64,000 nucleotides of DNA from Hymenobacter negativus (GTDB lineage Bacteria > Bacteroidota > Bacteroidia > Cytophagales > Hymenobacteraceae), in the NCBI RefSeq assembly GCF_017571495.1, contig NZ_JAGETZ010000004.1:310001-374000 (forward strand), written 5' to 3'. Below the pieces are notes generated by a model. That model searched no databases and had not been told where the DNA came from. It saw nothing but the letters and a program-made list of their open reading frames with translations. This document shows positions 1-7,717 of the stretch, piece by piece. Position 1 is the stretch's first letter. Every line of letters starts with the position of its first letter. A program made the position numbers and the translations under genes.

Positions 1-790
1 AGCGAAGCGGGAAGAGCGGGTAGCCAAGCAACACGATGCTGAGCTGAAAGCCACTGCCGAACTCGCCCGCCTCACCCGTCGCCAAGACAGCCTGCGGCTG
101 GCGCATCCGGCTCCCAACGCCATCCAGGCGGCCGCCCGCCAGAAGGCCGACGAACAGGCGCTGGCGCAGCTGACCGTGAAAAACTACCGGGACGTGTTTC
201 TGCCTGGCCAGGTAATGGCCGCCGAGGAAGCCCGCTCGCTCCCGGAAAAAGAGATGCAGGACTGGGTCAACATCAGTAAGGAACTGTCGGACAACGACTG
301 GTGGACCAAGCAGGACCCCGCGCAGCTGCTGGCCAAGGTCACGGCCTACCGCGCCTCGCTCACTTCGCTCACCACCGCCCTGCTGGGCTTCGACCCGGCC
401 ATGGCCCCGAAACCCGAGCGCATGCCCTCGACGGCTGCCTTGGACGCCATGCGGGCCAAAGGCACCTTCGACCAGCAGGTGGCCACGCAGTTTCTGCAGG
501 AGGCTGCCCGGGTAGAAAAACTGGGGGCCAGCACAAAGATGGTGAGCGCCCTCAACGACTTTAACCACGACGTAGCTGCGGCGGCCGCCCGCCCCGAGAT
601 GCAGCAGAATCCGCAGAAGCTACGCAATGCCGTCAAGTCTGGCCTTAAAGACCTCAACAAAGCCATGGGCATCTACGAGATGCAAATGGGAGGGTCGCAG
701 GTGTTGAGCTACGCGCAAAACACCATTGAAAAGTGCGCCAGTACTTTTCTGCCAAAACCCGACAAAAAAGCCAAGAAACAGGCCAGCTAG
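1..790 (+). CDS. Hypothetical protein, 5' end outside window
   Basis: The frame is open from base 2 to the TAG at 788-790, giving 262 visible codons with no convincing start, so the gene begins upstream of the window; the GTG at 176 is internal. The first ~60 visible residues are rich in Ala, Glu, Gln, Lys and Arg with heptad-like spacing and probably form a helix or coiled coil. The rest is also helical, with few cysteines, and ends in a basic tail (KPDKKAKKQAS). I recognise no domain. A 43-codon membrane peptide follows after 12 bases on the same strand, so the two may be co-transcribed. The reading frame is clear; the function is unknown. Confidence 0.75.
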   Translation, partial: AKREERVAKQHDAELKATAELARLTRRQDSLRLAHPAPNAIQAAARQKADEQALAQLTVKNYRDVFLPGQVMAAEEARSLPEKEMQDWVNISKELSDNDWWTKQDPAQLLAKVTAYRASLTSLTTALLGFDPAMAPKPERMPSTAALDAMRAKGTFDQQVATQFLQEAARVEKLGASTKMVSALNDFNHDVAAAAARPEMQQNPQKLRNAVKSGLKDLNKAMGIYEMQMGGSQVLSYAQNTIEKCASTFLPKPDKKAKKQAS

Positions 791-802
791 CTGACCCGAC
801 GC

Positions 803-934
803 ATGCGTTTGCTGAAGCGAGTACTTATTGCACTGCTGGCCCTGGCGTGTATTGCCTTCGTTCTTTTACACGCTGGTCCTGATATTGATACCGACGCGGA
901 TGTTGATAACTCATTGGGTACAGACACTCACTAG
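803..934 (+). CDS. 43-residue single-pass membrane peptide
   Basis: ATG at 803 opens a 43-codon frame ending in TAG at 932-934, 12 bases after the preceding gene. Residues 1-6 are basic (MRLLKR), residues 7-23 form one hydrophobic segment, and the tail is an aspartate ladder (DIDTDADVDN) followed by a short polar end. By the positive-inside rule the acidic tail would lie outside the cytoplasm. A signal peptide with a tiny mature product, or a small membrane-anchored peptide, are both possible. The spacing suggests co-transcription with the upstream gene, and a terminator hairpin lies about 100 bases downstream. No family is recognised. Confidence 0.45.
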   Translation: MRLLKRVLIALLALACIAFVLLHAGPDIDTDADVDNSLGTDTH

Positions 935-1037
935 CTGATGATGGAGACACGGCGGCGCGTGGCCATGCAAGGTGAAGGCACCTGCGCGGTATCCATGACA
1001 GTGAGACGCCAATTATGCTTTACCTGCAACCCATCCA

Positions 1038-1076
1038 AAAGCCCCAGCCCCACCAGTGGCTGGGGCTTTCTTCGTT
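1038..1076 (+). terminator. Rho-independent terminator
   Basis: A perfect 12-bp stem (AAAGCCCCAGCC, 1038-1049, with GGCTGGGGCTTT, 1058-1069) encloses an 8-base loop and is followed by a T-rich stretch. It probably ends the transcript of the genes ending at 790 and 934. Confidence 0.7.
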
Positions 1077-1150
1077 TCCACCCATACCCAGCAACGGGCC
1101 TGTATCACACAACAACCAACAGTTGAAACGACAAAGCCGTAGGCTTTACC

Positions 1151-1465
1151 ATGGAAGAGAGAATGCTCATGGCCGCTTGTCTGGCGCACATTAAGAGAGC
1201 CGATGGGACGCTGGAGAAAGACTGGTCCATTGCGCAGATTGCCCAGCGCGGCGCGTACGATGTATTGAAGAAATACCAGGCCCACGCCCACCTGCCCGAT
1301 ACGCTCACGGAAGAGGCCTTTGCAGCCAGCGAGGAACTGCGCCGCCAGCCGGCAGTTGGGCTGGACTGGCCGGCTACCCAGGCGCAGGCCGAGCGGGTGC
1401 TGCCCGTGGTGATGCGCCTGCTGTACGTGCTGAGCACACTGGCTGGCCCTGGCAAGATGGCTTAG
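1151..1465 (+). CDS. Hypothetical protein, 104 aa
   Basis: ATG at 1151 opens a 104-codon frame ending at 1465. The product is mostly helical with no signal peptide: MEERMLMAACLAHI at the start, then a charged middle and a hydrophobic C-terminal helix (VLPVVMRLLYVLSTLA). GC is concentrated at third codon positions as in neighbouring genes, which favours this frame over the overlapping minus-strand frames. It follows a terminator and so is probably transcribed separately. No domain or homologue is recognised. Confidence 0.55.
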   Translation: MEERMLMAACLAHIKRADGTLEKDWSIAQIAQRGAYDVLKKYQAHAHLPDTLTEEAFAASEELRRQPAVGLDWPATQAQAERVLPVVMRLLYVLSTLAGPGKMA

Positions 1466-1740
1466 CGACTGCCTGCGACAATTTGTACGAGTGTTTTCAA
1501 AACACCAACTCAACTCGTACCGCTTTGCCATGCCCCATCACGCCCTACCTCCTACCAACCTTTTGGCCCAGACCTGTGCGTAGTTCAGTCTGGACCAAGT
1601 AGCAATGGCTTTGTAACTGGGCATAAGCCCTAGCCAGCTGCATTCCATCGAAGTCGGGTGAGGTTGAAGATGAGCCGACCAATTCCCAGGCAGCTACGCT
1701 CACCACCATCAAAAACGGCATTGCCGCGCACCGGGCCACG

Positions 1741-2334
1741 TTATTGGCGGCTGCGGGTCCACTTTACGTTCAGGATTTTGAGCTCCTTGTTGGTTTTCGC
1801 ATCTACGCGGTAGATTTCCAGCAGTTCGGTATTCTCATCGATGAAGGTGTACACCTCCTTCATGTTGCTGTACTGCCCGGTGGTGTTGTTAAGCTGCTGG
1901 TAGCGCATGGTAGTGGATTTGGTAGCTGGGTCGTAGGGGCCTTCCATCGCCACGCCGTTGCCACCGTCCTGAATCATGGCGCGGGTAAATATCTTTTTGC
2001 GGGCATCGTAGCCGGTCACGCGCACGCCGTGCATTTCCTGGCCGTTGATGTTGTAGGTTATTTCCGAGAGCTGAAACTGGCCGCCCATTACCATGCTGTT
2101 GGTGAGCGAGGAGGTGCTGGCGAGGGGTGGCGCCGTGGGCGAAAATGTCATGGTGGCCTGCCCCGTCCAGACACCACTAGACCGCGCCAGCAGCTGGTGA
2201 AACTCGTCGGTTGGCGGCGTAGCGGCGGGCACCACAGCAGACACCTGAGGACTAGCTAGCATCGCCAATTGTTGGCCCTGCGCGAGTTGGGCAGTTCCCC
2301 AGCTGCTGAGCACCGCAAGCAATATCATTTTCAT
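1741..2334 (-). CDS. Secreted DUF1579 family protein
   Basis: A 197-residue product with an N-terminal signal peptide (residues 1-20, cleavage near AQG-QQ). It then matches the DUF1579 pattern: a helical start (EFHQLLARSSGVWTGQATM), then beta strands such as MVMGGQFQLSEITYNINGQE, GVRVTGYDARKKIFTRAMI and YTFIDENTELLEIYRVD. DUF1579 proteins are single-domain, probably calycin-like beta-barrels of unknown function, commonly found as exported proteins in Bacteroidota. The call rests on the recurrent GxW..G start and the GYDxxxKxF motif. It stands alone, read away from an AT-rich intergenic region (2335-2632) that should hold its promoter. Ligand and role are unknown. Confidence 0.75.
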   Translation of the reverse strand: MKMILLAVLSSWGTAQLAQGQQLAMLASPQVSAVVPAATPPTDEFHQLLARSSGVWTGQATMTFSPTAPPLASTSSLTNSMVMGGQFQLSEITYNINGQEMHGVRVTGYDARKKIFTRAMIQDGGNGVAMEGPYDPATKSTTMRYQQLNNTTGQYSNMKEVYTFIDENTELLEIYRVDAKTNKELKILNVKWTRSRQ

Positions 2335-2632
2335 AGAGCAGACCTAATTGATTGGAAGAAAGGAAAAAGCGCTGTTGACGAAGCTGCGCTCGATTGTTTA
2401 AATATAATTAATATATTATATAATAAAGCACTATACGCTCGCACGCTACTGCTGAGGCAGCGCTTCAGTTGGCGGAAATGCGACTCCTAAAAACCCGACT
2501 TTTTATGGAACGAAAAATAAATTTTCGCTAAGCCCAGCCGTGGGACACAGCTTGGTATAATTCTGTCATAAGGGCCAGTATCCTGCTGCACAGGGTGTTT
2601 TATTCTCTGGTTTTTTCCAAACCCCTTATGCC

Positions 2633-2956
2633 ATGTGCCCACCCATTTCCTGCTGCCGCCAGCGTCTCACCCGGCCCCTGCCCACGCAGGTGTACTACCT
2701 GACGCGCCTGCTGCTGGCCCTGAGCTCGGCGGAGCTGCTGCCCCACCAGCTCACCCTGGCGGAGGCCCGCCTCGGTAGCATCTGGGACCAGCTGCAGCAC
2801 GCGGTGCAGCACCGCTACCAGGTTTCGGCCACTTGCGCGCTGGCGCTCACTGAGCGTCTGGCCGCGCAGCTGCTGCAAGCGGACTGCTGCCGCCGCTCGT
2901 TGCTTCGGCAGGTGCCCCTTGGCGAGGCTCTGGGGCCGGCGCGGGTGCTGGCGTAG
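2633..2956 (+). CDS. Uncertain small ORF, 107 aa
   Basis: An open frame of 107 codons from ATG 2633 to TAG 2956. The product is helical and leucine-rich with six cysteines, and has no recognised domain or signal peptide. It lies between an AT-rich stretch and a long gene-poor interval, and no ribosome site is apparent. It may be a real small gene or chance in GC-rich DNA; I list it because it is the best frame here and the overlapping minus-strand frame looks worse. Confidence 0.3.
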   Translation: MCPPISCCRQRLTRPLPTQVYYLTRLLLALSSAELLPHQLTLAEARLGSIWDQLQHAVQHRYQVSATCALALTERLAAQLLQADCCRRSLLRQVPLGEALGPARVLA

Positions 2957-3445
2957 GGGTTACGCATTGCCTACCCGAGCAGTCAGCAGTAAAATTTGGG
3001 GGTGGCTTGGAGTTTTCTAGAATTGGTAATACATTGCTTACCAATCCTTCACTCTTCCTAGCTATGGTGCAATCTTTACCCGGTTCCCTGTCCATGCCTT
3101 CGCGGCGCCTGCCTGGCCCAATGGCCAGCCTGCTGACATCCTGCCCCGGCTGTTTTGCCCTGGGTTATGGCTGCGGCCTCCCTTTCCTACACTGATTTCT
3201 GATAACTAAGCGGGCCCTTGATGGCCCGTTTTTGTTTTCCGCCCTTTTCGGGGCGGCGGGGGCTTGCTGTGCCTTTTCGCAGCTTGTTGCCCGGTAGCGG
3301 GTACCTGCCTTGCGGGTGCCCGGCCTTTCCATTGCTGCCATCTTTTTTCCTTTCTACTCCATGCCGGGCTAGCCGAAATACCGCCAGTGGCCCCGACTCA
3401 GTGAACGGTTACCCAAGTTTTTCACCCAATTCTTCGCTACGCAAC
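2957..3445. other. Gene-poor interval before the metalloprotease
   Basis: About 490 bases without a convincing gene. They contain an 8-bp inverted repeat (ATTGGTAA 3022-3029 with TTACCAAT 3038-3045) that could be an operator, and a terminator at 3211-3238. The metalloprotease frame stays open upstream to 3218, but that extension would put more than 70 residues before a clear signal peptide, so I treat it as non-coding leader. Confidence 0.5.
3211..3238 (+). terminator. Rho-independent terminator
   Basis: A stem CGGGCC/GGCCCG (3211-3216 with 3223-3228) is followed by TTTTTGTTTT. It ends plus-strand transcription about 200 bases before the metalloprotease start. This implies a separate promoter for that gene, or an attenuated leader. 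Confidence 0.6.
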
Positions 3446-5416
3446 ATGTTCAAAAAACTACTTATTGGCAGCGCTTTCCTTCTGGCCAGCGCCGGAGCTG
3501 CTACCGCCCAATCTGCCCCGCCCGCCTTCATGGCACCGTGCGCCACACCCAGCCCGGCCCTGCTGTCGCCCGAGCGGCGGGCCATGCTCGACCAGATTGA
3601 GCAGCAAACTCAGCAATACCTCAAGGCCCACCCCATTGAGGTGCAGGCGCAAGGCCAGGCCGCCCGCATCGACCCAAACCGCATCTACAACATCCCGGTG
3701 GTGGTGCACGTGCTGTACAATAACTGGACGCAGGCCATTAGCGGCCAGCAGGTGCAGTCACAAATCGATGTTTTGAACGAGGATTTTGCCCGTACCAACG
3801 CCGATGCCAATCAGACCCCGGCTGTGCACGTGCCGCTGGCCGGCAGCTCCCGCATTCGCTTTGCCCTGGTGCATGCCGACCCGCGGGGCAACTGCATGGA
3901 AGGCATTCGCTACGTGTATACCAGCCAGCCTTACTTCGAAGCCAGCCAGCTTTACATTTCACAGTCAATGAAATACACCTCGACGGGCGGCGACGATGCC
4001 TGGGATACCAGCCACTACCTGAACATCTGGGTGTGCGAGCTGAGTAACTCGGCCGCCGGGAGCGGGCTTAGCGGCGTGGCCGGCTTCTCCAACTTCCCCG
4101 GCACGGTGCCGCCGGCCGAGGACGGCGTGGTAGTAGACTACCGCTACTTCGGCCGCGCTACGTCGGGCCAGGGGCGTACGGCCACGCACGAGGTAGGCCA
4201 CTATTTCAACCTACACCACATCTGGGGCGATTCGTACCAGCCCTGCCTCGACGACCTGGTGGCCGATACGCCGCAGCAGCAGGGCTACTCGTTCATTAAC
4301 ACGAGCGGCAACGTGCAGTACATGGGCCTGAACTCGGGCTGCCCGACGGGGCAGACGTCGAACTGCACCGGCCAGACCACTTATGACATGTACACCAACT
4401 ACATGGACTACACTTCCTGCCAGAATATGTTCTCGCGCGGGCAGGTAAGCCGGATGGAATCGTTGCTGCAGTTTGGCGGTGCCCGCGCGGGCCTGCTCTC
4501 CAACGTGGGCTTTACGGGCACCCCTACTTTCACCAGCACCATGCCGGCCTCGTTCTGCGGCAACAGCCGGACTACGGTCACCGTCAACCCCATTTGCAAC
4601 GCGTCCAGCTACACGTTCAGTCTTGGTTCGGCTACTTCGAGCGTAGTGTTTGCCGCCACCGGCCAGTCTACGCCCTACACCACAAGCACACCCTCGGCAA
4701 CCATAACCCTGGCGGCCGGCGACTATACCAACGACATCTGCGTGCGGGCCAACTTCATCAATGGCACTTCCACGGTCACCACCTGCCAGCCCTTGCAGGT
4801 GAACTCGGGTCCACCCGCCCCGCCCGTGCCGGCCGAAACCTACCAGCGCGGCCCCAATTCCTGCTACTACGGCATCATGCTGCCCCAGTCCGGTGGAGCC
4901 GATTATTACACGGCTATAGTGGAGGCCGATGGCGGCGCTACCGTGCTGACCGACACGCAGTACGTGCCTGTAGGCTACACCGGCCCGGTTTATTTCCCCT
5001 TCAACCTGTTGGGCTACCAAGTAGTGAAAGTGACCATTGTGGCCACCAATGCCTGCGGCGACTCGGGAAAGATGGTAATGGAACTGGAAATTCATAAGCC
5101 GGAAGCCGGCTGCACGTACGAAACTGCCCGGCCGGTAGCCAGTACGGCCAAGCCCGCAGCCACTGCCCCAGCGCGGGAGCCGGCCATGCTTTATCCCAAC
5201 CCCGCCGCCGACGAGGTAACCATCGCGCTGGCCAAATCGAGCACATCAGCACATGTCCGGGTTCGCAACCTGATGGGCAACGTGGTGAAGGAGTTTGACC
5301 AGCAAGCCAACACCCGCACCCTGCGCCTGAACGACCTCAAGCCGGGCCTATATATCGTCGAGGTGCAGGGCACGGGTGGCCTCCAGCGCATTCACCTGAG
5401 CGTAGAGCGTCCGTAG
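3446..5416 (+). CDS. Secreted M43 (pappalysin-like) zinc metalloprotease with T9SS tail
   Basis: A 656-residue product from ATG 3446, chosen because it begins directly with a signal peptide (MFKKLLIGSAFLLASAGAATAQ). A propeptide-like stretch reaches about residue 85. The catalytic domain carries the extended zinc motif HEVGHYFNLHH: His248, Glu249, His252 and His258. The NYMDY segment some 70 residues later fits the methionine turn of M43 enzymes. Cysteine pairs in the domain suit an exported protein. Two beta-sandwich-like segments follow (about 360-560), then a C-terminal T9SS sorting domain from the MLYPNPAADEVTI motif to the end, with GLYIVEV near the terminus. It should be exported and cell-attached or released, hydrolysing proteins outside the cell. 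It is a single gene closed by a strong terminator. Confidence 0.92.
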   Translation: MFKKLLIGSAFLLASAGAATAQSAPPAFMAPCATPSPALLSPERRAMLDQIEQQTQQYLKAHPIEVQAQGQAARIDPNRIYNIPVVVHVLYNNWTQAISGQQVQSQIDVLNEDFARTNADANQTPAVHVPLAGSSRIRFALVHADPRGNCMEGIRYVYTSQPYFEASQLYISQSMKYTSTGGDDAWDTSHYLNIWVCELSNSAAGSGLSGVAGFSNFPGTVPPAEDGVVVDYRYFGRATSGQGRTATHEVGHYFNLHHIWGDSYQPCLDDLVADTPQQQGYSFINTSGNVQYMGLNSGCPTGQTSNCTGQTTYDMYTNYMDYTSCQNMFSRGQVSRMESLLQFGGARAGLLSNVGFTGTPTFTSTMPASFCGNSRTTVTVNPICNASSYTFSLGSATSSVVFAATGQSTPYTTSTPSATITLAAGDYTNDICVRANFINGTSTVTTCQPLQVNSGPPAPPVPAETYQRGPNSCYYGIMLPQSGGADYYTAIVEADGGATVLTDTQYVPVGYTGPVYFPFNLLGYQVVKVTIVATNACGDSGKMVMELEIHKPEAGCTYETARPVASTAKPAATAPAREPAMLYPNPAADEVTIALAKSSTSAHVRVRNLMGNVVKEFDQQANTRTLRLNDLKPGLYIVEVQGTGGLQRIHLSVERP

Positions 5417-5465
5417 GCTCCCTGCTCTCGCCGGGCCGTAAATAGCTTCACCTAAGCTAGCCCAT

Positions 5466-5511
5466 AAGTAAGCCAGCCCGCGTCTTGCAGCCGGGCTGGC
5501 TTACTTGTTTT
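5466..5511 (+). terminator. Rho-independent terminator of the metalloprotease gene
   Basis: A perfect 15-bp stem (AAGTAAGCCAGCCCG, 5466-5480, with its complement at 5492-5506), an 11-base loop and a GTTTTT tail. It lies 50 bases after the stop at 5416 and is nearly symmetrical, so it may also stop minus-strand transcription of the gene ending at 5539. Confidence 0.85.
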
Positions 5512-5538
5512 TAGCGTAGCGGCTACTACAGCTTGGGG

Positions 5539-5991
5539 TTAATTAAGGCTATGGGATGGGCAATAAAGCAGGCTCATTATTACTCCGGCCTGGGCCAGAA
5601 TCAGTTGCCAGTCGTGGTCGGTGGCTAATGCTTCGTCGGCATCCGGCTCGTCGAAGGCATCCAATTGCCGCTGTAGAATTTGGATTTCCTGCTCTGCCCG
5701 CCCATCAACGCCGGCGTGCAGCCAGGCGCGGGACGAAACGAAAGCGCTGAACTGGTTTGCACCGTACAGATGGCGCATAACTTGCTGGAAAGTAGGCACC
5801 GGGCATCCAAGCGCCGTCAGGTCCTTGCGGCCTATTTCTCTTAAGGCATGCAAGGATTGGCACACCTGCTGTTTCCACGAATTGAAATCCGCCGCCTGGT
5901 CTAACCGGGGGCGCGGGCCGTCATAGTGCTTATAAGCGGCGGCAACAGGGAAGTTACTGGTAGAAAGACAGGGTGTGCTAACGGGTGTCAT
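5539..5991 (-). CDS. Hypothetical protein, paralogue A of a two-copy family
   Basis: ATG 5991 gives 150 residues (MTPVSTPCLST...); the frame stays open to 6036, adding 15 less likely residues. The product is soluble and helical. It shares a clear pattern with the gene at 6353-6742: W.QQV, L..LR.IGR, PTFQ..M..LY, FS.F..SRAW..AG.D.RAE and LQ.QLDAFDEPD, ending in a hydrophobic helix. The family is not one I recognise. Identical order, length and direction show a duplication, and the two copies are separated by about 360 bases. The near-invariant QLDAFDEPD and SRAW blocks suggest a binding surface, but no catalytic motif is evident. Confidence 0.65.
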   Translation of the reverse strand: MTPVSTPCLSTSNFPVAAAYKHYDGPRPRLDQAADFNSWKQQVCQSLHALREIGRKDLTALGCPVPTFQQVMRHLYGANQFSAFVSSRAWLHAGVDGRAEQEIQILQRQLDAFDEPDADEALATDHDWQLILAQAGVIMSLLYCPSHSLN

Positions 5992-6352
5992 TGAGGTGCT
6001 TTGGTTCCGGTGTGAGGACCATAGCAACGCAAACAAGCCTCTGAGAGATTTGCAGCATACCCTTTATCCGACTGAACAAGCCATTTTCCCGATGAGCCCC
6101 AGCTTTATGTCGATTAAATTTTCCGGTCTGTGTTCCTCCTCCCAGGCATAGCAAACCAGCACAACGGAACATATGAGTTCTCCTACCCGGCGCCCGCCTT
6201 AGCCAGGCCACGCCTCCTCTTTACCAAAACCGTTAAAAACAGCACGACGGCCCTGCTGCACAGCACCAAGCCTGCTACCGCCAGCCACAACGCGGGCCGT
6301 CAGGATGGCAATGATATCACACTTAAAATAGGCAGATGGCCAGCGACCGTGC
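5992..6352. other. Intergenic region between the paralogues
   Basis: This stretch shows no convincing gene. It contains two copies of CTTAAAATAGG about 30 bases apart at its right end (near 6322 and 6353), possibly a residue of the duplication. The promoter of the 5539-5991 gene should lie in the left part. Confidence 0.35.
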
Positions 6353-6742
6353 TTAAAATAGGAGCGCCGTTACTACTTTCACTTGCAACAGAATGATTTG
6401 CCAAGCCGGGTTGGCATCGAGTTCGCCGTCCACGTCGGGCTCGTCGAAGGCGTCCAGCTGCTGTTGCAGTTTCAGGAGTTCTCGTTCGGCTCGGTTATCC
6501 AGTCCGGCTTGTTGCCATGCCCGGGAGGCGATAAACTTGCTGAACCGGCTATCGTTGTAGAGCACCAGCATGGCTTCCTGAAAGGTAGGCGGTGGGCTCG
6601 TGGGCTTAGCCAGATAGCCCCGGCCCACGTATCGCAGCCCCTGCAGTGCCTTACGCACCTGCTGCTGCCATAGAAAAAACTCCCCATTCATGCCCCGAAC
6701 GGGGGCACAGTCCACTACAACTAAGTCGGAAGCTATAACCAT
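6353..6742 (-). CDS. Hypothetical protein, paralogue B of a two-copy family
   Basis: A 129-residue product from ATG 6742. It aligns over almost its whole length with the neighbour at 5539-5991: FFLWQQQVRKALQGLRYVGRGYL, PTFQEAMLVLYNDSRFSKF, SRAWQQAGLDNRAE and LQQQLDAFDEPD, then a hydrophobic C-terminal stretch (IILLQVKVVTALLF). It lacks the ~20-residue N-terminal extension of paralogue A. There is no signal peptide or membrane segment, except that the C-terminal helix could be buried or membrane-associated. Function is unknown. It is read in the same direction as its paralogue, but the 360-base gap argues for separate transcription. Confidence 0.65.
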   Translation of the reverse strand: MVIASDLVVVDCAPVRGMNGEFFLWQQQVRKALQGLRYVGRGYLAKPTSPPPTFQEAMLVLYNDSRFSKFIASRAWQQAGLDNRAERELLKLQQQLDAFDEPDVDGELDANPAWQIILLQVKVVTALLF

Positions 6743-7071
6743 TTTTTATGCACAGGGTGCATTGTTGCACCTCATTTGCTTATAACGGCATGCAATTTAG
6801 GAGGGGCTTACATCGCACATCCCCTATTCTCGGCCGTTGGCGCTTCTGGCCAGACCAGTGTGGCTATCGCGTCGGCCAGTACCTGGTTTCCGCTTTTCAG
6901 CAGCACTCATATTCCAGGTCAAGGCTGCGGTAAAGTGTGGCAGGCAAAATGCCTTGGCCTAAAAGCTGGTTGCGTTAGCCAACAGGAGGCTGCACGAGTA
7001 TTCCTAAAGCGCTGCCTCCTTTTTTGTCAAATGGCAATTACTGCCTCACCAGGCCCGTGTAACTTGCCGCC
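6743..7071. other. Regulatory intergenic region upstream of the Crp-type gene
   Basis: No gene is seen. Near its right end lies a hairpin AGGAGGC/GCCTCCT (6984-6990 with 7014-7020, 23-base loop) followed by TTTTTT, which may be a terminator or attenuator. It abuts the inverted repeat at 7024-7037 described separately. Confidence 0.45.
7024..7037. promoter_or_regulatory. Candidate Crp/Fnr-type operator in front of the regulator gene
   Basis: TTGTC-AAAT-GGCAA is an interrupted inverted repeat with the 5-4-5 geometry of FNR/Crp sites (FNR consensus TTGAT-N4-ATCAA). It lies 35 bases upstream of the regulator's ATG, and a nearly identical copy precedes the adjacent SDR gene. Autoregulation is the inference. 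Confidence 0.5.
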
Positions 7072-7641
7072 ATGGATGAATTTCTTGCGTATCTCTTGCA
7101 GTTTAGCTTGCTGAATCAACAGCAGCTGGACTTTATTGCCAGTAAAGCCACCTCCTTGTCGCTGCGCAAGGATGCTTACTTGCTGGAGGCGGGGCAGGTG
7201 CCGCGTCAGGTGGGCTTCGTGTTGGAAGGAGTTATCCGCATCTGCTACTACGACAACAAAGGCGACGAAATCACCCGCAACTTTATCGACGAGCACCGCC
7301 TGGCCACCGACCTGCGCGCGCTGGAATACGGGTTGGCATCGTCCGAATATTTGCAGGCCGTGACTGATTGCCGGCTCCTCGTATTTGCCAAGCGTGAATG
7401 GGAAGAGCTGGCTCACACCATCGTGGGCTGGAACGACATCATGAATCGGATAACGGCCCAGCACCTGCGGGAAAAGCTGGCGCGCATCAGCCCGATGATG
7501 GCCCAGGATGCCACAACCCGCTACGTGGAGTTTCTGGAAAACTATCCCCGGCTGGCCAACCGCATTCCGCTGTCTTACCTGGCCTCGTTTCTGGGTATCA
7601 CGCAGTCCTCGCTGAGCCGCATACGCAAGCAGCTCCGCTAA
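7072..7641 (+). CDS. Crp/Fnr family transcriptional regulator
   Basis: A 189-residue product from ATG 7072. Residues ~1-115 form a cyclic-nucleotide-binding-like jelly roll, with strands such as DAYLLEAGQVPRQVGFVLEG and IRICYYDNKGDEI. A dimerisation helix follows (about 120-150). The C-terminal helix-turn-helix is IPLSYLASFLGITQSSLSRIRKQLR, in which SSLSRIR is the recognition helix. It is shorter than E. coli Crp and has the simplified effector domain usual in Bacteroidota members, so a cAMP ligand should not be assumed. Identical-geometry inverted repeats lie 35 bases upstream of this gene and 55 bases upstream of the SDR gene starting at 7718, suggesting it controls itself and the downstream oxidoreductase pair. 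Confidence 0.9.
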   Translation: MDEFLAYLLQFSLLNQQQLDFIASKATSLSLRKDAYLLEAGQVPRQVGFVLEGVIRICYYDNKGDEITRNFIDEHRLATDLRALEYGLASSEYLQAVTDCRLLVFAKREWEELAHTIVGWNDIMNRITAQHLREKLARISPMMAQDATTRYVEFLENYPRLANRIPLSYLASFLGITQSSLSRIRKQLR

Positions 7642-7649
7642 AACGCTTT

Positions 7650-7663
7650 TTGCCAAATGGCAA
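7650..7663. promoter_or_regulatory. Candidate Crp/Fnr-type operator in front of the SDR gene
   Basis: TTGCC-AAAT-GGCAA is a perfect 5-4-5 inverted repeat that differs from the site at 7024-7037 by one base. Its centre lies about 42 bases upstream of the start expected from the -7-like box at 7686-7693, the spacing of a class II Crp/Fnr activator site. Binding by the neighbouring regulator is inferred. Confidence 0.55.
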
Positions 7664-7685
7664 CTGGCGGCCTTTTCAGCCCGGG

Positions 7686-7693
7686 GACCTTTG
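7686..7693 (+). promoter_or_regulatory. Possible -7 element of the SDR promoter
   Basis: GACCTTTG resembles the Bacteroidota -7 box TAnnTTTG with one mismatch. There is no good -33 box, as expected of a promoter that depends on an activator. Confidence 0.35.
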
Positions 7694-7717
7694 TGGGGTA
7701 AATCAACCACCCCAATC

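Noticed and set aside
3218..3445. N-terminal extension of the metalloprotease frame
   Set aside because: It would place 76 residues, including a terminator sequence, before an obvious signal peptide at ATG 3446.
4211..5095. A 294-codon minus-strand frame opposite the metalloprotease gene
   Set aside because: It is the mirror of GC-rich third codon positions in the real gene; it has no signal peptide or domain, and the plus strand has a clear protease.
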